From Bacteroidales bacterium (GTDB lineage: Bacteria; Bacteroidota; Bacteroidia; Bacteroidales; UBA1715): a DNA stretch of 52,774 nt. This document shows, one piece after another, positions 17,672-26,591 of the stretch; positions within the stretch are counted from its first letter, which is position 1, and each line of letters opens with the position of its first letter. The position numbers were made by a program, and so were the translations under genes. The notes below the pieces were generated by a model. The model saw only the letters and a program-made list of their open reading frames with translations, had not been told where the DNA came from and did not search any database. The DNA is taken from positions 1 through 52,774 of the forward strand of contig JAFZOY010000058.1 of NCBI GenBank assembly GCA_017552705.1. Reading direction: 5' to 3'.

Positions 17672-18676
17672 ATGAAAAAACTTATATTTTGTTTGGCGGT
17701 GTTGGCAACCGTATCGTGTACCGACATGTTTGACAGCACAAATGAAAAAAAAGAAGTGATCGAAGACGATTATGTGCAGAATCCCAATGCTGTTAATGGT
17801 GCTTTTACCCAAGGAAAGTTTTCGGTAAGCGAAGATAAAGCCGTGTATTTCTCGCAGGGAAATCTTCAGTATAGGGAAATTACAGGAACCTGGCGTTTTG
17901 CCTCGAATCAATGGAATTATGTGGGGACACAATTTCCTGATTCAGAAGATTGTTATGGTGGAAATGTTGAAGGTAGCGACAATACGTTTGTTACATTTCC
18001 CGGATATGAAGGCTGGATTGATTTATTCCAATTTGGGACATCTGGTTGGAATAGTGGTGCAAACATATACCAGCCATTTAGCGCAAGCAGAAATTGCGGT
18101 GATTTCTATATAGGAGGAAGTCCAGGATATGGTTTATTCGGCAAATATGCTAATGCCGATTGGGGCGTTTACAATAAAATCATTAACGGAGGCAATCAGG
18201 CTGGATTATGGCGAACGCTCAGATGTCGGGAATGGGATTATATATTAAAAGGTCGCCCGAATTGTGAGAAACTTCAAGCGTGTGGACGGGTAAATGGAGT
18301 AAATGGTTTTATTCTATTGCCAGATGATTGGCAACAACCTGACTCTATTGAATTTATGCCTAATCGCGAAGTAACGGAAAAAGATACCTATGACTATACT
18401 GTAATAATGGATGCAAACGACTATACGCTAAGCGAATGGGATAAAATGGAAAAAAATGGTGCAATATTTTTACCAAATTCAGGAAGTCGTTTGGGAACAT
18501 TTATCTATAGTTGTGGCTTTGGGGGAGATTATTGGACAAGTTCCACCAATAGTTATGACGATGATGAATATTTTGGAGATGATGCATCATATTTAACTGT
18601 TTGTTTTACAGCGAAAACAAGTTATGGCTTGCGTCACGATGCCAAATCCGTCCGTCTTGTGCAAGATGTAAAATAA
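17672..18676 (+). CDS. Lectin-like lipoprotein without BACON, tandem copy 3
   Basis: 334 residues from the ATG at 17672, chosen because MKKLIFCLAVLATVSC matches the copy 1 signal; an ATG seven codons earlier is less likely. The BACON module is absent, and a short acidic linker leads directly into the shared domain (AVYFSQGNLQYREITGTWRFASNQWNYVG, GWIDLFQFGTSGWN, WGVYNKIINGGN, WRTLRCREW, GAIFLPNSGSR, DYWTSS, SVRLVQDVK). It arose by duplication and loss of the N-terminal module. Same predicted surface location as its neighbours. Confidence 0.8.
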   Translation: MKKLIFCLAVLATVSCTDMFDSTNEKKEVIEDDYVQNPNAVNGAFTQGKFSVSEDKAVYFSQGNLQYREITGTWRFASNQWNYVGTQFPDSEDCYGGNVEGSDNTFVTFPGYEGWIDLFQFGTSGWNSGANIYQPFSASRNCGDFYIGGSPGYGLFGKYANADWGVYNKIINGGNQAGLWRTLRCREWDYILKGRPNCEKLQACGRVNGVNGFILLPDDWQQPDSIEFMPNREVTEKDTYDYTVIMDANDYTLSEWDKMEKNGAIFLPNSGSRLGTFIYSCGFGGDYWTSSTNSYDDDEYFGDDASYLTVCFTAKTSYGLRHDAKSVRLVQDVK

Positions 18677-18774
18677 CAAAAAGAATGCATAATTCTTACC
18701 ATTTGCAAGGAAAAAATCAGTCTCAAGGCTTGCTATTTCTATAAAAATATGTTCTTTTGCAAAAAAATTCAGAA

Positions 18775-20010
18775 ATGAAGGACACAAGCGAAGATGTTAT
18801 ACTACTCAGTATCTCTGGGAAAGACAAATCAGGCGTAACGGCAGCCCTTACGTCAATTCTTGCACAATATAAAGCTGATATTCTTGATATTGGCCAAGCT
18901 GTTATCCACGACACTCTTTCACTCGGCATATTGTTCCGTTTGCCAAAAACTGGCATTAGCGGCCCAGTGTTGAAAGAATTGCTTTTCAAGGCATACGAGT
19001 TCGACATCAACGCCCGCTTCACTCCTATCAACTACGACACCTACGAGGAATGGGTGCAAAACCAAGGTAAAAAACGCTACATTCTTACGTTGTTCGGTCG
19101 CCACATCGAAGCTCGATATTTATCGGAAATCACATCGGTGTTGTTCGAACAACATTTGAATATCGACAACATAACCCGTTTGAGCGGTCGTGTTTCGTTC
19201 AAGCAGGAACTTGAATCAAACAACCGTGCCTGCGTGGAACTCTCGGTTCGCGGGACTCCTGTTGACGAGAAGAAGATGAAAGCCGACTTTATGGAAATCT
19301 CCAAGAAAATTGGCTTCGACATCGCATTCCAGGAAGACAATGCTTTCCGCCGAAACCGCCGCCTTATCTGCTTCGATATGGATTCAACCCTTATCCAAAC
19401 CGAGGTTATTGTGGAATTGGCAAAATACGCCGGCGTGGAAAAAGAAGTTTCGGAAATCACCGAATCAGCTATGCGTGGCGAAATCGACTTCAAGGAAAGT
19501 TTCCGCCGCCGCATAAAACTGCTCAAAGGTATCGACGAAAGCGTGTTGGACGACATTGCCCGCAAACTACCAATGACAGAAGGCGCAGACCGTCTGATTC
19601 GCACTTTGAAACGTTTCGGATACAAGGTCGCAATTCTTTCTGGTGGATTCACATTCTTTGGACGTTATTTGCAGACAAAACTGAACATAGACTATGTGTT
19701 TGCCAATGAGTTGGAAATTGTTGATGGAAAACTTACAGGCAACTACGTCGGTGAAATTGTTGACGGCCAAATGAAAGCTGAATTGCTTCGCAAAATTGCG
19801 TTCAAGGAAGATATTCACTTAGAGCAAGTTATAGCCGTTGGCGATGGAGCGAACGACCTTCCGATGATAAACATCGCAGGATTGGGTATCGCATTCCATG
19901 CAAAACCAAAAGTGCAGGAACGTGCCGAAAACAAAATCTGTACGATTGGTTTGGACGGAATTCTATACATGCTTGGTTTCAGAGACCGTGAGGTTGACGG
20001 AAACATGTAA
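18775..20010 (+). CDS. serB: Phosphoserine phosphatase
   Basis: 411 residues from the ATG at 18775; an in-frame TTG six codons earlier is rejected. Two N-terminal ACT-type segments (about 5-180) precede a HAD phosphatase domain with the catalytic loop FDMDST (nucleophile about Asp201), motif II in LSGGFTFFG, and motif III/IV in AVGDGANDLPM. The enzyme hydrolyses O-phospho-L-serine in the last step of serine synthesis; the ACT domains suggest feedback by serine. It follows the lipoprotein cluster by about 100 bases and is probably a separate unit. Confidence 0.95.
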   Translation: MKDTSEDVILLSISGKDKSGVTAALTSILAQYKADILDIGQAVIHDTLSLGILFRLPKTGISGPVLKELLFKAYEFDINARFTPINYDTYEEWVQNQGKKRYILTLFGRHIEARYLSEITSVLFEQHLNIDNITRLSGRVSFKQELESNNRACVELSVRGTPVDEKKMKADFMEISKKIGFDIAFQEDNAFRRNRRLICFDMDSTLIQTEVIVELAKYAGVEKEVSEITESAMRGEIDFKESFRRRIKLLKGIDESVLDDIARKLPMTEGADRLIRTLKRFGYKVAILSGGFTFFGRYLQTKLNIDYVFANELEIVDGKLTGNYVGEIVDGQMKAELLRKIAFKEDIHLEQVIAVGDGANDLPMINIAGLGIAFHAKPKVQERAENKICTIGLDGILYMLGFRDREVDGNM

Positions 20011-20060
20011 AGATTACAATAGCAAAATCTGGCTTGGAATTTGTAAAAATACATTCCATA

Positions 20061-20093
20061 TTGCACGAGCAATATGCGAAAGTGTTATATTTG
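20061..20093 (+). promoter_or_regulatory. Promoter of the DUF4846 gene
   Basis: TTG at 20061-20063, a 22-base spacer and TATATTTG at 20086-20093. The implied transcription start is near 20100, which favours the ATG at 20113 over that at 20104. Confidence 0.5.
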
Positions 20094-20112
20094 TATAGAA
20101 ATTATGAATATT

Positions 20113-20940
20113 ATGAAAAAAATTCTTGCTATTCTTATCGGTTTTTTATGCATAACAATGTTTACTGCAAGCATTGAACAGAAAACCATACAAGCAACCG
20201 GCACAACTATCGAAACAAGAATATTGCCACCCAACGGATTCTCCCGCGACAAAAGCGATGAAAAATCTTTTGCATACTATCTACGCACGTTGCCACTCAA
20301 ACCACAAGGCTACAAAGTCCACTTATTCGACAACTCAGTGAAAACGAACCAAGACGGAACGATAGCTGTGATTGATATGGAAATCGGCAACACAGATTTA
20401 CAACAATGCGCCGATGCCGTTATCCGCCTTCGCGCCGAATATCTGTGGAAACAAAAACGCTACACCGACATACATTTCAACTTTACCAGCGGAGAACAAA
20501 TCGACTACGTAAAATGGGCTGAAGGCAACAGATTCAAAGTAATTGGTAGTAAAATCAAATGGGAAAAGAAAGCTAACAAAGACTATTCATACATAACATT
20601 CCGAAAATATCTGGACAAAATTTTCATGTATGCAGGAACGGCCTCACTCACACGAGAGCTGCAATCCGTCCCCATCGCAAACATACAACCCGGCGATGTA
20701 TTCATTCACAGTGGAAATCCTGGCCATGCCATGATAGTATTAGATGTGGTTTCAAATCCTACGACAAAACAAAAAGCATTTATTTTAGGACAGAGTTTTA
20801 TACCAGCACAAGAAATTGAGATTGTAAAAAATCCTAACGACAACGCAAACTCCCCTTGGTATTTAGTAAACGCTTCTGATTTAAACATCTGCACCCCACA
20901 ATGGACATTCACCGTTCACGAACTGAAACGGTTTAAATAA
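20113..20940 (+). CDS. DUF4846 family exported protein
   Basis: 275 residues from the ATG at 20113; the ATG at 20104 adds three residues but would leave almost no leader. An N-terminal hydrophobic segment (KKILAILIGFLCITMFTA) suggests export. The body matches the DUF4846 family: FSRDKSDEKSFAYYLRTLPL, CADAVIRLRAEYLW, FNFTSGEQIDY, and the late GDVFIHSGNPGHAMIVLDV with histidines that could form an active site, as in a papain-like or amidase fold. Function unknown. It converges with rpsT. Confidence 0.75.
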   Translation: MKKILAILIGFLCITMFTASIEQKTIQATGTTIETRILPPNGFSRDKSDEKSFAYYLRTLPLKPQGYKVHLFDNSVKTNQDGTIAVIDMEIGNTDLQQCADAVIRLRAEYLWKQKRYTDIHFNFTSGEQIDYVKWAEGNRFKVIGSKIKWEKKANKDYSYITFRKYLDKIFMYAGTASLTRELQSVPIANIQPGDVFIHSGNPGHAMIVLDVVSNPTTKQKAFILGQSFIPAQEIEIVKNPNDNANSPWYLVNASDLNICTPQWTFTVHELKRFK

Positions 20941-20944
20941 GAAC

Positions 20945-20974
20945 AAAAAAAAGCGAAATCAAAATTGATTTCGC
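20945..20974 (-). terminator. rpsT terminator
   Basis: Perfect hairpin GCGAAATCAA / TTGATTTCGC (20953-20974) followed on the minus strand by eight T residues. It lies 28 bases beyond the rpsT stop and also just after the convergent DUF4846 gene. Confidence 0.85.
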
Positions 20975-21002
20975 CTTCCGTGTGTGTATGATAAAAATGA
21001 TT

Positions 21003-21257
21003 TTAAGCTAACGCATTGATGTGGTGTGCAACACCTGATTTGATATTAGCTGCTTTGTTCTTATGAATAACATTGATTTTTGCAAGTTTGTCAATCATAG
21101 AACATACCTTTGGAAATTGAGCTTCAGCTTCTTTTTTATCTTTTATATTTTTAATATCACGAACAGCATTACGCATTGTCTTTGCATAGTATTTATTATG
21201 CGCTGCTCTTGTTTTTGCTTGTCTAGCTGCTTTTGCTGCAGATTTTGTATTTGCCAT
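21003..21257 (-). CDS. rpsT: 30S ribosomal protein S20
   Basis: 84-residue, lysine- and alanine-rich protein with the standard S20 start (MANTKSAAKAARQ) and helical pattern (AHNKYYAKTMRNAVRDI, NVIHKNKAANIKSGVAHHINAL). It binds 16S rRNA early in small-subunit assembly. It lies 21 bases downstream of tRNA-Glu on the same strand with no terminator between, so the two probably share the promoter at 21373-21402. Confidence 0.97.
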   Translation of the reverse strand: MANTKSAAKAARQAKTRAAHNKYYAKTMRNAVRDIKNIKDKKEAEAQFPKVCSMIDKLAKINVIHKNKAANIKSGVAHHINALA

Positions 21258-21278
21258 TTCTTACTTAAAATTTATTTG

Positions 21279-21350
21279 TAGCGAGTAGCGGAATCGAACC
21301 GCTCTAACAAGGATGAAAACCTTGTGTACTAACCGATATACGAACTCGCC
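21279..21350 (-). tRNA. tRNA-Glu (anticodon TTC)
   Basis: Cloverleaf on the minus strand. The acceptor GGCGAGT pairs with ACTCGCT (one G-T pair at the end). The anticodon stem CAAGG/CCTTG encloses the 7-base loop TTTTCAT, giving anticodon TTC. The T arm GCGGTTCGATTCCGC is canonical. CCA is not encoded. It is transcribed just ahead of rpsT. Confidence 0.93.
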
Positions 21351-21372
21351 ATCTGGTTTTTATTTCCGAGTG

Positions 21373-21402
21373 CAAATGTAGAAAAGATTTTTATTCCTGC
21401 AA
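21373..21402 (-). promoter_or_regulatory. Promoter of tRNA-Glu and rpsT
   Basis: On the minus strand, TTG (21402-21400), a 19-base spacer and TACATTTG (21380-21373), a textbook Bacteroidota promoter. It is 22 bases upstream of the tRNA 5' end. Confidence 0.65.
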
Positions 21403-21448
21403 TAGTTTTTGAAAAACTTTCCTATTTTTTTTCGCATCGTGTTTATTA

Positions 21449-22816
21449 TCAAGCATTTAATTTTAGAATTTTTTTTGCGATGTCGTTATAGTCAAGGGTT
21501 GTGGCGTTGTCGGCACGGAGCAAAAGCAGGTTTTTATTCTGCCACATAATACTTCCAAGCTCAGATTGGATTGACGCCAATCTGGTGAAAATCTTAATCT
21601 TAGACGTTCCAAAGATTTCTTTTACCTTTTTTTCCGCAGCCAATGATTTTGAACGATCTTCGCCATGCTCGTTGAGAAAAACGAATTTTTCATCAGCCAA
21701 ACGCATACTGTCATCGTATTGTTTCCAGAAATTTTCAGGTACATCGCCGTCGGAGCCAACCTCCAAACAAACCACCAACTCACGCAACGGATACAATTCT
21801 CGTATTGCTTTTATGGTCGCATTCATTCTCAACGGAGAATACACATAATCGCGATACACATTCACCGAAGAATTTTTGCCAAGCAACTGCAATTGCCGCA
21901 TCGGCCCTTTGAAAAACTTAAGCGCCTGATAGAATTTTTCCTCCGAAATCTTCAACTGCTGGCACACTTTCAAAGCTCCCGCAATATTTTTCATATTATG
22001 TTCACCAAAAATATAAATCGGCAAACGCCCGCCGGAAATCTTCAAAAACGTGTGGTTGTTGAACAATTCATACGGATGGGTTTTATACGGAATCAGTTTA
22101 ATATTCGCTTCGGTGTGCGAAATAACCTCGTGAACAAGTTCATCGTCCTCGCAATAAATCAATCTACCATTTTCGTTGATTGAGCCAACGTAGCGCTTAA
22201 ATTGTTCTACATAGGCGTCCAATGTCGGGAAAGCCTGGACATCTTCCCACGCAATTCCGCTCAGCAAAGCCACGCACGGTTTATAATGCTCGAATTTCGA
22301 CCGTTCGTCTATCGGCGAGGAAATGTGTTCATCACCTTCCACTATCAGCAATTTGCTCGATTTCGACAAACGAATCGTGCTTTCCTGGTCATTTACTGCC
22401 GAACACAATAAATAATCGTAGTCGTATTCATAATATGACAGCACGTGCATCACAATCGACACAATCATATTCTTGCCATAACTTCCCGCTATGACAACAC
22501 GTTGCTTGTCTTTCGAAAATTCATATATAAATTCGGAATACGTGTAAATTGGAATGCCAAATTGTTGAGCCTTAACCAATTCTGGATTGTCAGGAAGAAT
22601 TTTTCCTCCTACAATCACCACATCTATATCGCGAGTTATCCTTTCTTCGAACCATCCCAACTCATTGGGGAGCAGATTTTGTTCCTTCAAATCGGAATAC
22701 GAAGGATCAAAAATTTCATCGTCACTGCCTGTAACCACAAACCCGTCGTTCTTCAGTGCTATCGCCATATTGTGGAGCGTGGCGCCACCTATTGCCAATA
22801 AATGAATCCTATTCAT
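21449..22816 (-). CDS. Mpl-like Mur ligase with an altered P-loop
   Basis: 455 residues from the ATG at 22816; an ATG two codons upstream (22822) is also possible. The three-domain Mur ligase layout is visible: an N-terminal Rossmann segment (IHLLAIGGATLHNMAIALKN), a central ATPase domain and a C-terminal ligase domain. Family residues include EGDE and GEHNMKNIAGAL. It most resembles Mpl, which links recycled murein tripeptide to UDP-MurNAc. Normal Mur P-loops read G-(T/S)-H-G-K-T-T; here residues 111-116 are GSYGKN followed by MIVSIV. The lysine remains, but the threonines after it are gone. It may be inactive or altered. Divergent from metA. Confidence 0.8.
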   Translation of the reverse strand: MNRIHLLAIGGATLHNMAIALKNDGFVVTGSDDEIFDPSYSDLKEQNLLPNELGWFEERITRDIDVVIVGGKILPDNPELVKAQQFGIPIYTYSEFIYEFSKDKQRVVIAGSYGKNMIVSIVMHVLSYYEYDYDYLLCSAVNDQESTIRLSKSSKLLIVEGDEHISSPIDERSKFEHYKPCVALLSGIAWEDVQAFPTLDAYVEQFKRYVGSINENGRLIYCEDDELVHEVISHTEANIKLIPYKTHPYELFNNHTFLKISGGRLPIYIFGEHNMKNIAGALKVCQQLKISEEKFYQALKFFKGPMRQLQLLGKNSSVNVYRDYVYSPLRMNATIKAIRELYPLRELVVCLEVGSDGDVPENFWKQYDDSMRLADEKFVFLNEHGEDRSKSLAAEKKVKEIFGTSKIKIFTRLASIQSELGSIMWQNKNLLLLRADNATTLDYNDIAKKILKLNA

Positions 22817-22834
22817 ACCCATTTTATTTCGCGA

Positions 22835-22842
22835 CAAAAGTA
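22835..22842 (-). promoter_or_regulatory. -7 box for the Mpl-like gene
   Basis: TACTTTTG on the minus strand, a perfect TAnnTTTG, 12-18 bases before the two candidate start codons. It is back to back with the metA -7 box 20 bases away. Confidence 0.5.
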
Positions 22843-22862
22843 GTAAAAGAAATAAGATTTCA

Positions 22863-22870
22863 TACATTTG
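22863..22870 (+). promoter_or_regulatory. -7 box for metA
   Basis: TACATTTG, a perfect TAnnTTTG, 20 bases before the metA start. A -33 TTG is not obvious. The two divergent boxes share a 74-base gap, so regulation of one could affect the other. Confidence 0.5.
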
Positions 22871-22890
22871 CACGAATTTTAATAATACGT

Positions 22891-23796
22891 ATGCCAGTAA
22901 ATATTCCTGACAGATTACCAGCAGCCGACATTCTCCGTAACGAGAATGTGTTTGTAATGACGAATAGCCGTGCAATCACGCAGGATATCCGTCCAATCCG
23001 TATCGGCATCCTCAATCTGATGCCCATTAAGGAAAAAACTGAGACTCAACTTATTAGAATGTTGTCGAACACTCCTCTACAAGTTGAAGTCATTTTATTA
23101 TACACAAAAACGCACGTGCCAAGTCACACTTCGACGGAATATCTGAAAACGTTTTACCAACCGTTCGACCACGTTGGAAAACTAGACGGATTGATTATAA
23201 CCGGCTCGCCCATCGACCATCTGAAATACGAAGATGTGGATTTCTGGCCGGAACTTACCGACATTTACGAATGGACTAAGGATAACGTGACCTCAACGTT
23301 CCACATTTGTTGGGGCGCATTTGCAGGTGTATATTATTATTATGGTATAAACAAGCATTGGCGTGACGATAAGATTTTCGGTGTATTCAAGCACCACGTG
23401 CTTGAGCCGAAAGAGCCGATTGTAAGAGGATTCAACGATGAATTTTATGTTCCCCACTCACGAAACTCCTACCTGAAATCGGAGGAAGTACTTGCCCACA
23501 AAGACGAAGTTGACGTGATTTGCGAGGGTATGAACATAGGTCCGTACTTGATGATGTCGAAAGACCGCCGCAATATTTTTGTGTTCGGGCATTCGGAATA
23601 CGACACACTTACCCTAAGCGATGAGTATTTCCGTGACAAAGGGAAAGGTATGGACATAAATTTGCCAGAGAATTATTTTCCACAAGACAATCCTGCACTC
23701 ACCCCACCAAACACATGGAGAGCGCACGGTATCTTACTGTACAGCAATTGGTTGAATTACTACGTATATCAGGAAACGCCGTACAAATTGGATTAA
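22891..23796 (+). CDS. metA: Homoserine O-acyltransferase (probably acetyltransferase)
   Basis: 301 residues from the ATG at 22891, where MetA homology begins (MPVNIPDRLPA). The MetA fold shows the nucleophile Cys140 in FHICWGAFAG (E. coli Cys142) and catalytic histidine and glutamate in FGHSEYD. It activates homoserine for methionine synthesis. The residue at E. coli position 111, reported to set acyl donor choice (Gly for succinyl-CoA, Glu for acetyl-CoA), is Asp109 in TGSPIDHL. An acidic residue here suggests acetyl-CoA, but aspartate is unusual. No riboswitch fits in the short leader. Confidence 0.93.
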   Translation: MPVNIPDRLPAADILRNENVFVMTNSRAITQDIRPIRIGILNLMPIKEKTETQLIRMLSNTPLQVEVILLYTKTHVPSHTSTEYLKTFYQPFDHVGKLDGLIITGSPIDHLKYEDVDFWPELTDIYEWTKDNVTSTFHICWGAFAGVYYYYGINKHWRDDKIFGVFKHHVLEPKEPIVRGFNDEFYVPHSRNSYLKSEEVLAHKDEVDVICEGMNIGPYLMMSKDRRNIFVFGHSEYDTLTLSDEYFRDKGKGMDINLPENYFPQDNPALTPPNTWRAHGILLYSNWLNYYVYQETPYKLD

Positions 23797-23821
23797 TTTT
23801 CCCGTCGGCTGTTCCCCGATT

Positions 23822-24934
23822 CTATAGCAAACCTTTAGTAGTAGGCAAAAGTTGGTTATTCAAACTGCGTGAGACAGCCATTTTGATTGATTTCGCCCAC
23901 GCTTTGAAAATCGCCTCGATTTTATGGTGTTCATTATCGCCTTCCACAGCCACACTTAAGTTGCATTTTGCTGCATCGCAAAACGACTTGAAGAAATGAT
24001 ATACCATTTCCGTAGGCAACTCCCCGACTTTTTCGCGCTTGAACTCAACATTCCACACCAACCACGGACGACCAGAAAAATCTATTGCGACCTGCGCCAA
24101 CGAATCGTCCATTGGCAAAAGGAATCCATAGCGTTCAATACGTTCCTTTTTTCCCAAAGCCTGCAAAAACGCTTCGCCCAAGGCAATTCCCGTATCTTCA
24201 ATCGTATGGTGCTCGTCAACGTGTAGATCGCCTTCCACATGGATTTTCAAATCGCAATTGGAATGACGGGCAAGCTGCTCCAACATGTGGTCGAAAAATC
24301 CTATACCCGTTGCTATTTCCGACTTTCCACGTCCATCAAGAAGCAATTCAATATCTATTTTTGTTTCATTTGTATTTCGAACAACATGTGCATACCGCAA
24401 CGGGAAAATCAACCGTTGTGCGATTTCCGTCCATGAATCCGCAACCAACTCGCACGAATCAGGAAGTTTCGATTCGTCCAAATGGTTTCCTTTTATAATC
24501 AACGATTTACAACCAAGATTCACAGCCAGTTGCGCATCAGTATTACGATCGCCTATCACATACGAGTGAGCCAAATCGTAGTCACCCTGCATATACTTTC
24601 CAAGCAACGCAACCCCCGGTTTTCGTGTAGGTTTATTCTCATATTCAAACGTTTCGTCGATTATCATATCGGAAAACACCACGCCCTCGCTTTTGAGAAT
24701 GTCGAGCATCAGATTGTGAACTGGCCAAAACGTATCTTCGGGAAAAGAATCCGTACCCAAGCCATCCTGATTTGTAACCATAACCAACTCATAATCTGTA
24801 TATTCGCTGATTTTTTTCAATGAAGAAATCACCGCAGGCAAAAATGCAAATTTCGCAAACGAATCAATTTGTTCATCTTCGATAGGTTCCTGTAAAACAG
24901 TTCCGTCTCTATCTATAAAAAGTACTTTTTTCAT
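23822..24934 (-). CDS. hisB: Bifunctional histidinol-phosphatase / imidazoleglycerol-phosphate dehydratase
   Basis: 370 residues from the ATG at 24934; the longer frame runs into the intergenic hairpin. The N-terminal HAD phosphatase (about 1-165) has FIDRDGT, VTNQDGLG and the late GDRNTDAQLA. The C-terminal IGPD domain (about 175-370) has FDHMLEQLARHS, DEHHTIEDTGIALGEAF and EGDNEHHKIEAIFKAWAKS, which supply the metal-binding histidines. It catalyses two steps of histidine synthesis. No other his genes are in the window. Convergent with metA, 25 bases apart. Confidence 0.95.
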   Translation of the reverse strand: MKKVLFIDRDGTVLQEPIEDEQIDSFAKFAFLPAVISSLKKISEYTDYELVMVTNQDGLGTDSFPEDTFWPVHNLMLDILKSEGVVFSDMIIDETFEYENKPTRKPGVALLGKYMQGDYDLAHSYVIGDRNTDAQLAVNLGCKSLIIKGNHLDESKLPDSCELVADSWTEIAQRLIFPLRYAHVVRNTNETKIDIELLLDGRGKSEIATGIGFFDHMLEQLARHSNCDLKIHVEGDLHVDEHHTIEDTGIALGEAFLQALGKKERIERYGFLLPMDDSLAQVAIDFSGRPWLVWNVEFKREKVGELPTEMVYHFFKSFCDAAKCNLSVAVEGDNEHHKIEAIFKAWAKSIKMAVSRSLNNQLLPTTKGLL

Positions 24935-24983
24935 ACCATTCTTATTTGCAAACAAATATATATTTTTTTCCGAGAACGGCATT

Positions 24984-25025
24984 GAGAAAAACAGAAAACC
25001 CTGTACATCGAACGACATACAGGGT
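24984..25025 (-). terminator. Enolase terminator
   Basis: On the minus strand ACCCTGTA...TACAGGGT forms a hairpin (24998-25025) followed by TTTTCTGTTTTT. It lies 25 bases after the eno stop codon. Confidence 0.8.
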
Positions 25026-25050
25026 TTTGATGTTACTCAACAATATTGAA

Positions 25051-26385
<1,335 letters not shown>

Positions 26386-26394
26386 TCAATCCCA

Positions 26395-26402
26395 CAAAAT
26401 TA
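26395..26402 (-). promoter_or_regulatory. -7 box for eno
   Basis: TAATTTTG on the minus strand (TAnnTTTG), 30 bases before the enolase start. Confidence 0.45.
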
Positions 26403-26434
26403 AAAAAAATTAAAATATATCGACAGGAAGAAGG

Positions 26435-26515
26435 TATTTTTTTTAACGACAAAATTATCTTGCTTTTGAGGCTTGAATCCACTTAATTTTTACAAAGGTC
26501 GCTACCTTTATAATT
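26435..26515 (-). pseudogene. Decayed start of a RhuM-family gene
   Basis: The minus strand here resembles the leader and first codons of the RhuM gene at 46.4-47.2 kb. CAACCAATT-T-AAG is followed about 40 bases later by GTGGATTCAAGCC, then AAAAGC-A-ATAAT. It would read (V)DSSLKSKIIL against MDSSPKSEIIL. Homology ends after roughly 12 codons. It is probably a scar of a lost RhuM gene between eno and the acetylation cluster. Nothing else is seen in this gap apart from the eno promoter and a short AAAGGT-CGCT-ACCTTT hairpin. Confidence 0.45.
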
Positions 26516-26591
26516 GGTTGTTTCCGTACAATTATTCATTTTTAGATACGTTGAAATGGATAGTTGCACAAAATTGCACCTACATTTTCTA

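Noticed and set aside
22817..22890. SAM riboswitch upstream of metA
   Set aside because: The 74-base gap holds two divergent promoter boxes and leaves about 20 bases of leader, too short for a known SAM riboswitch.
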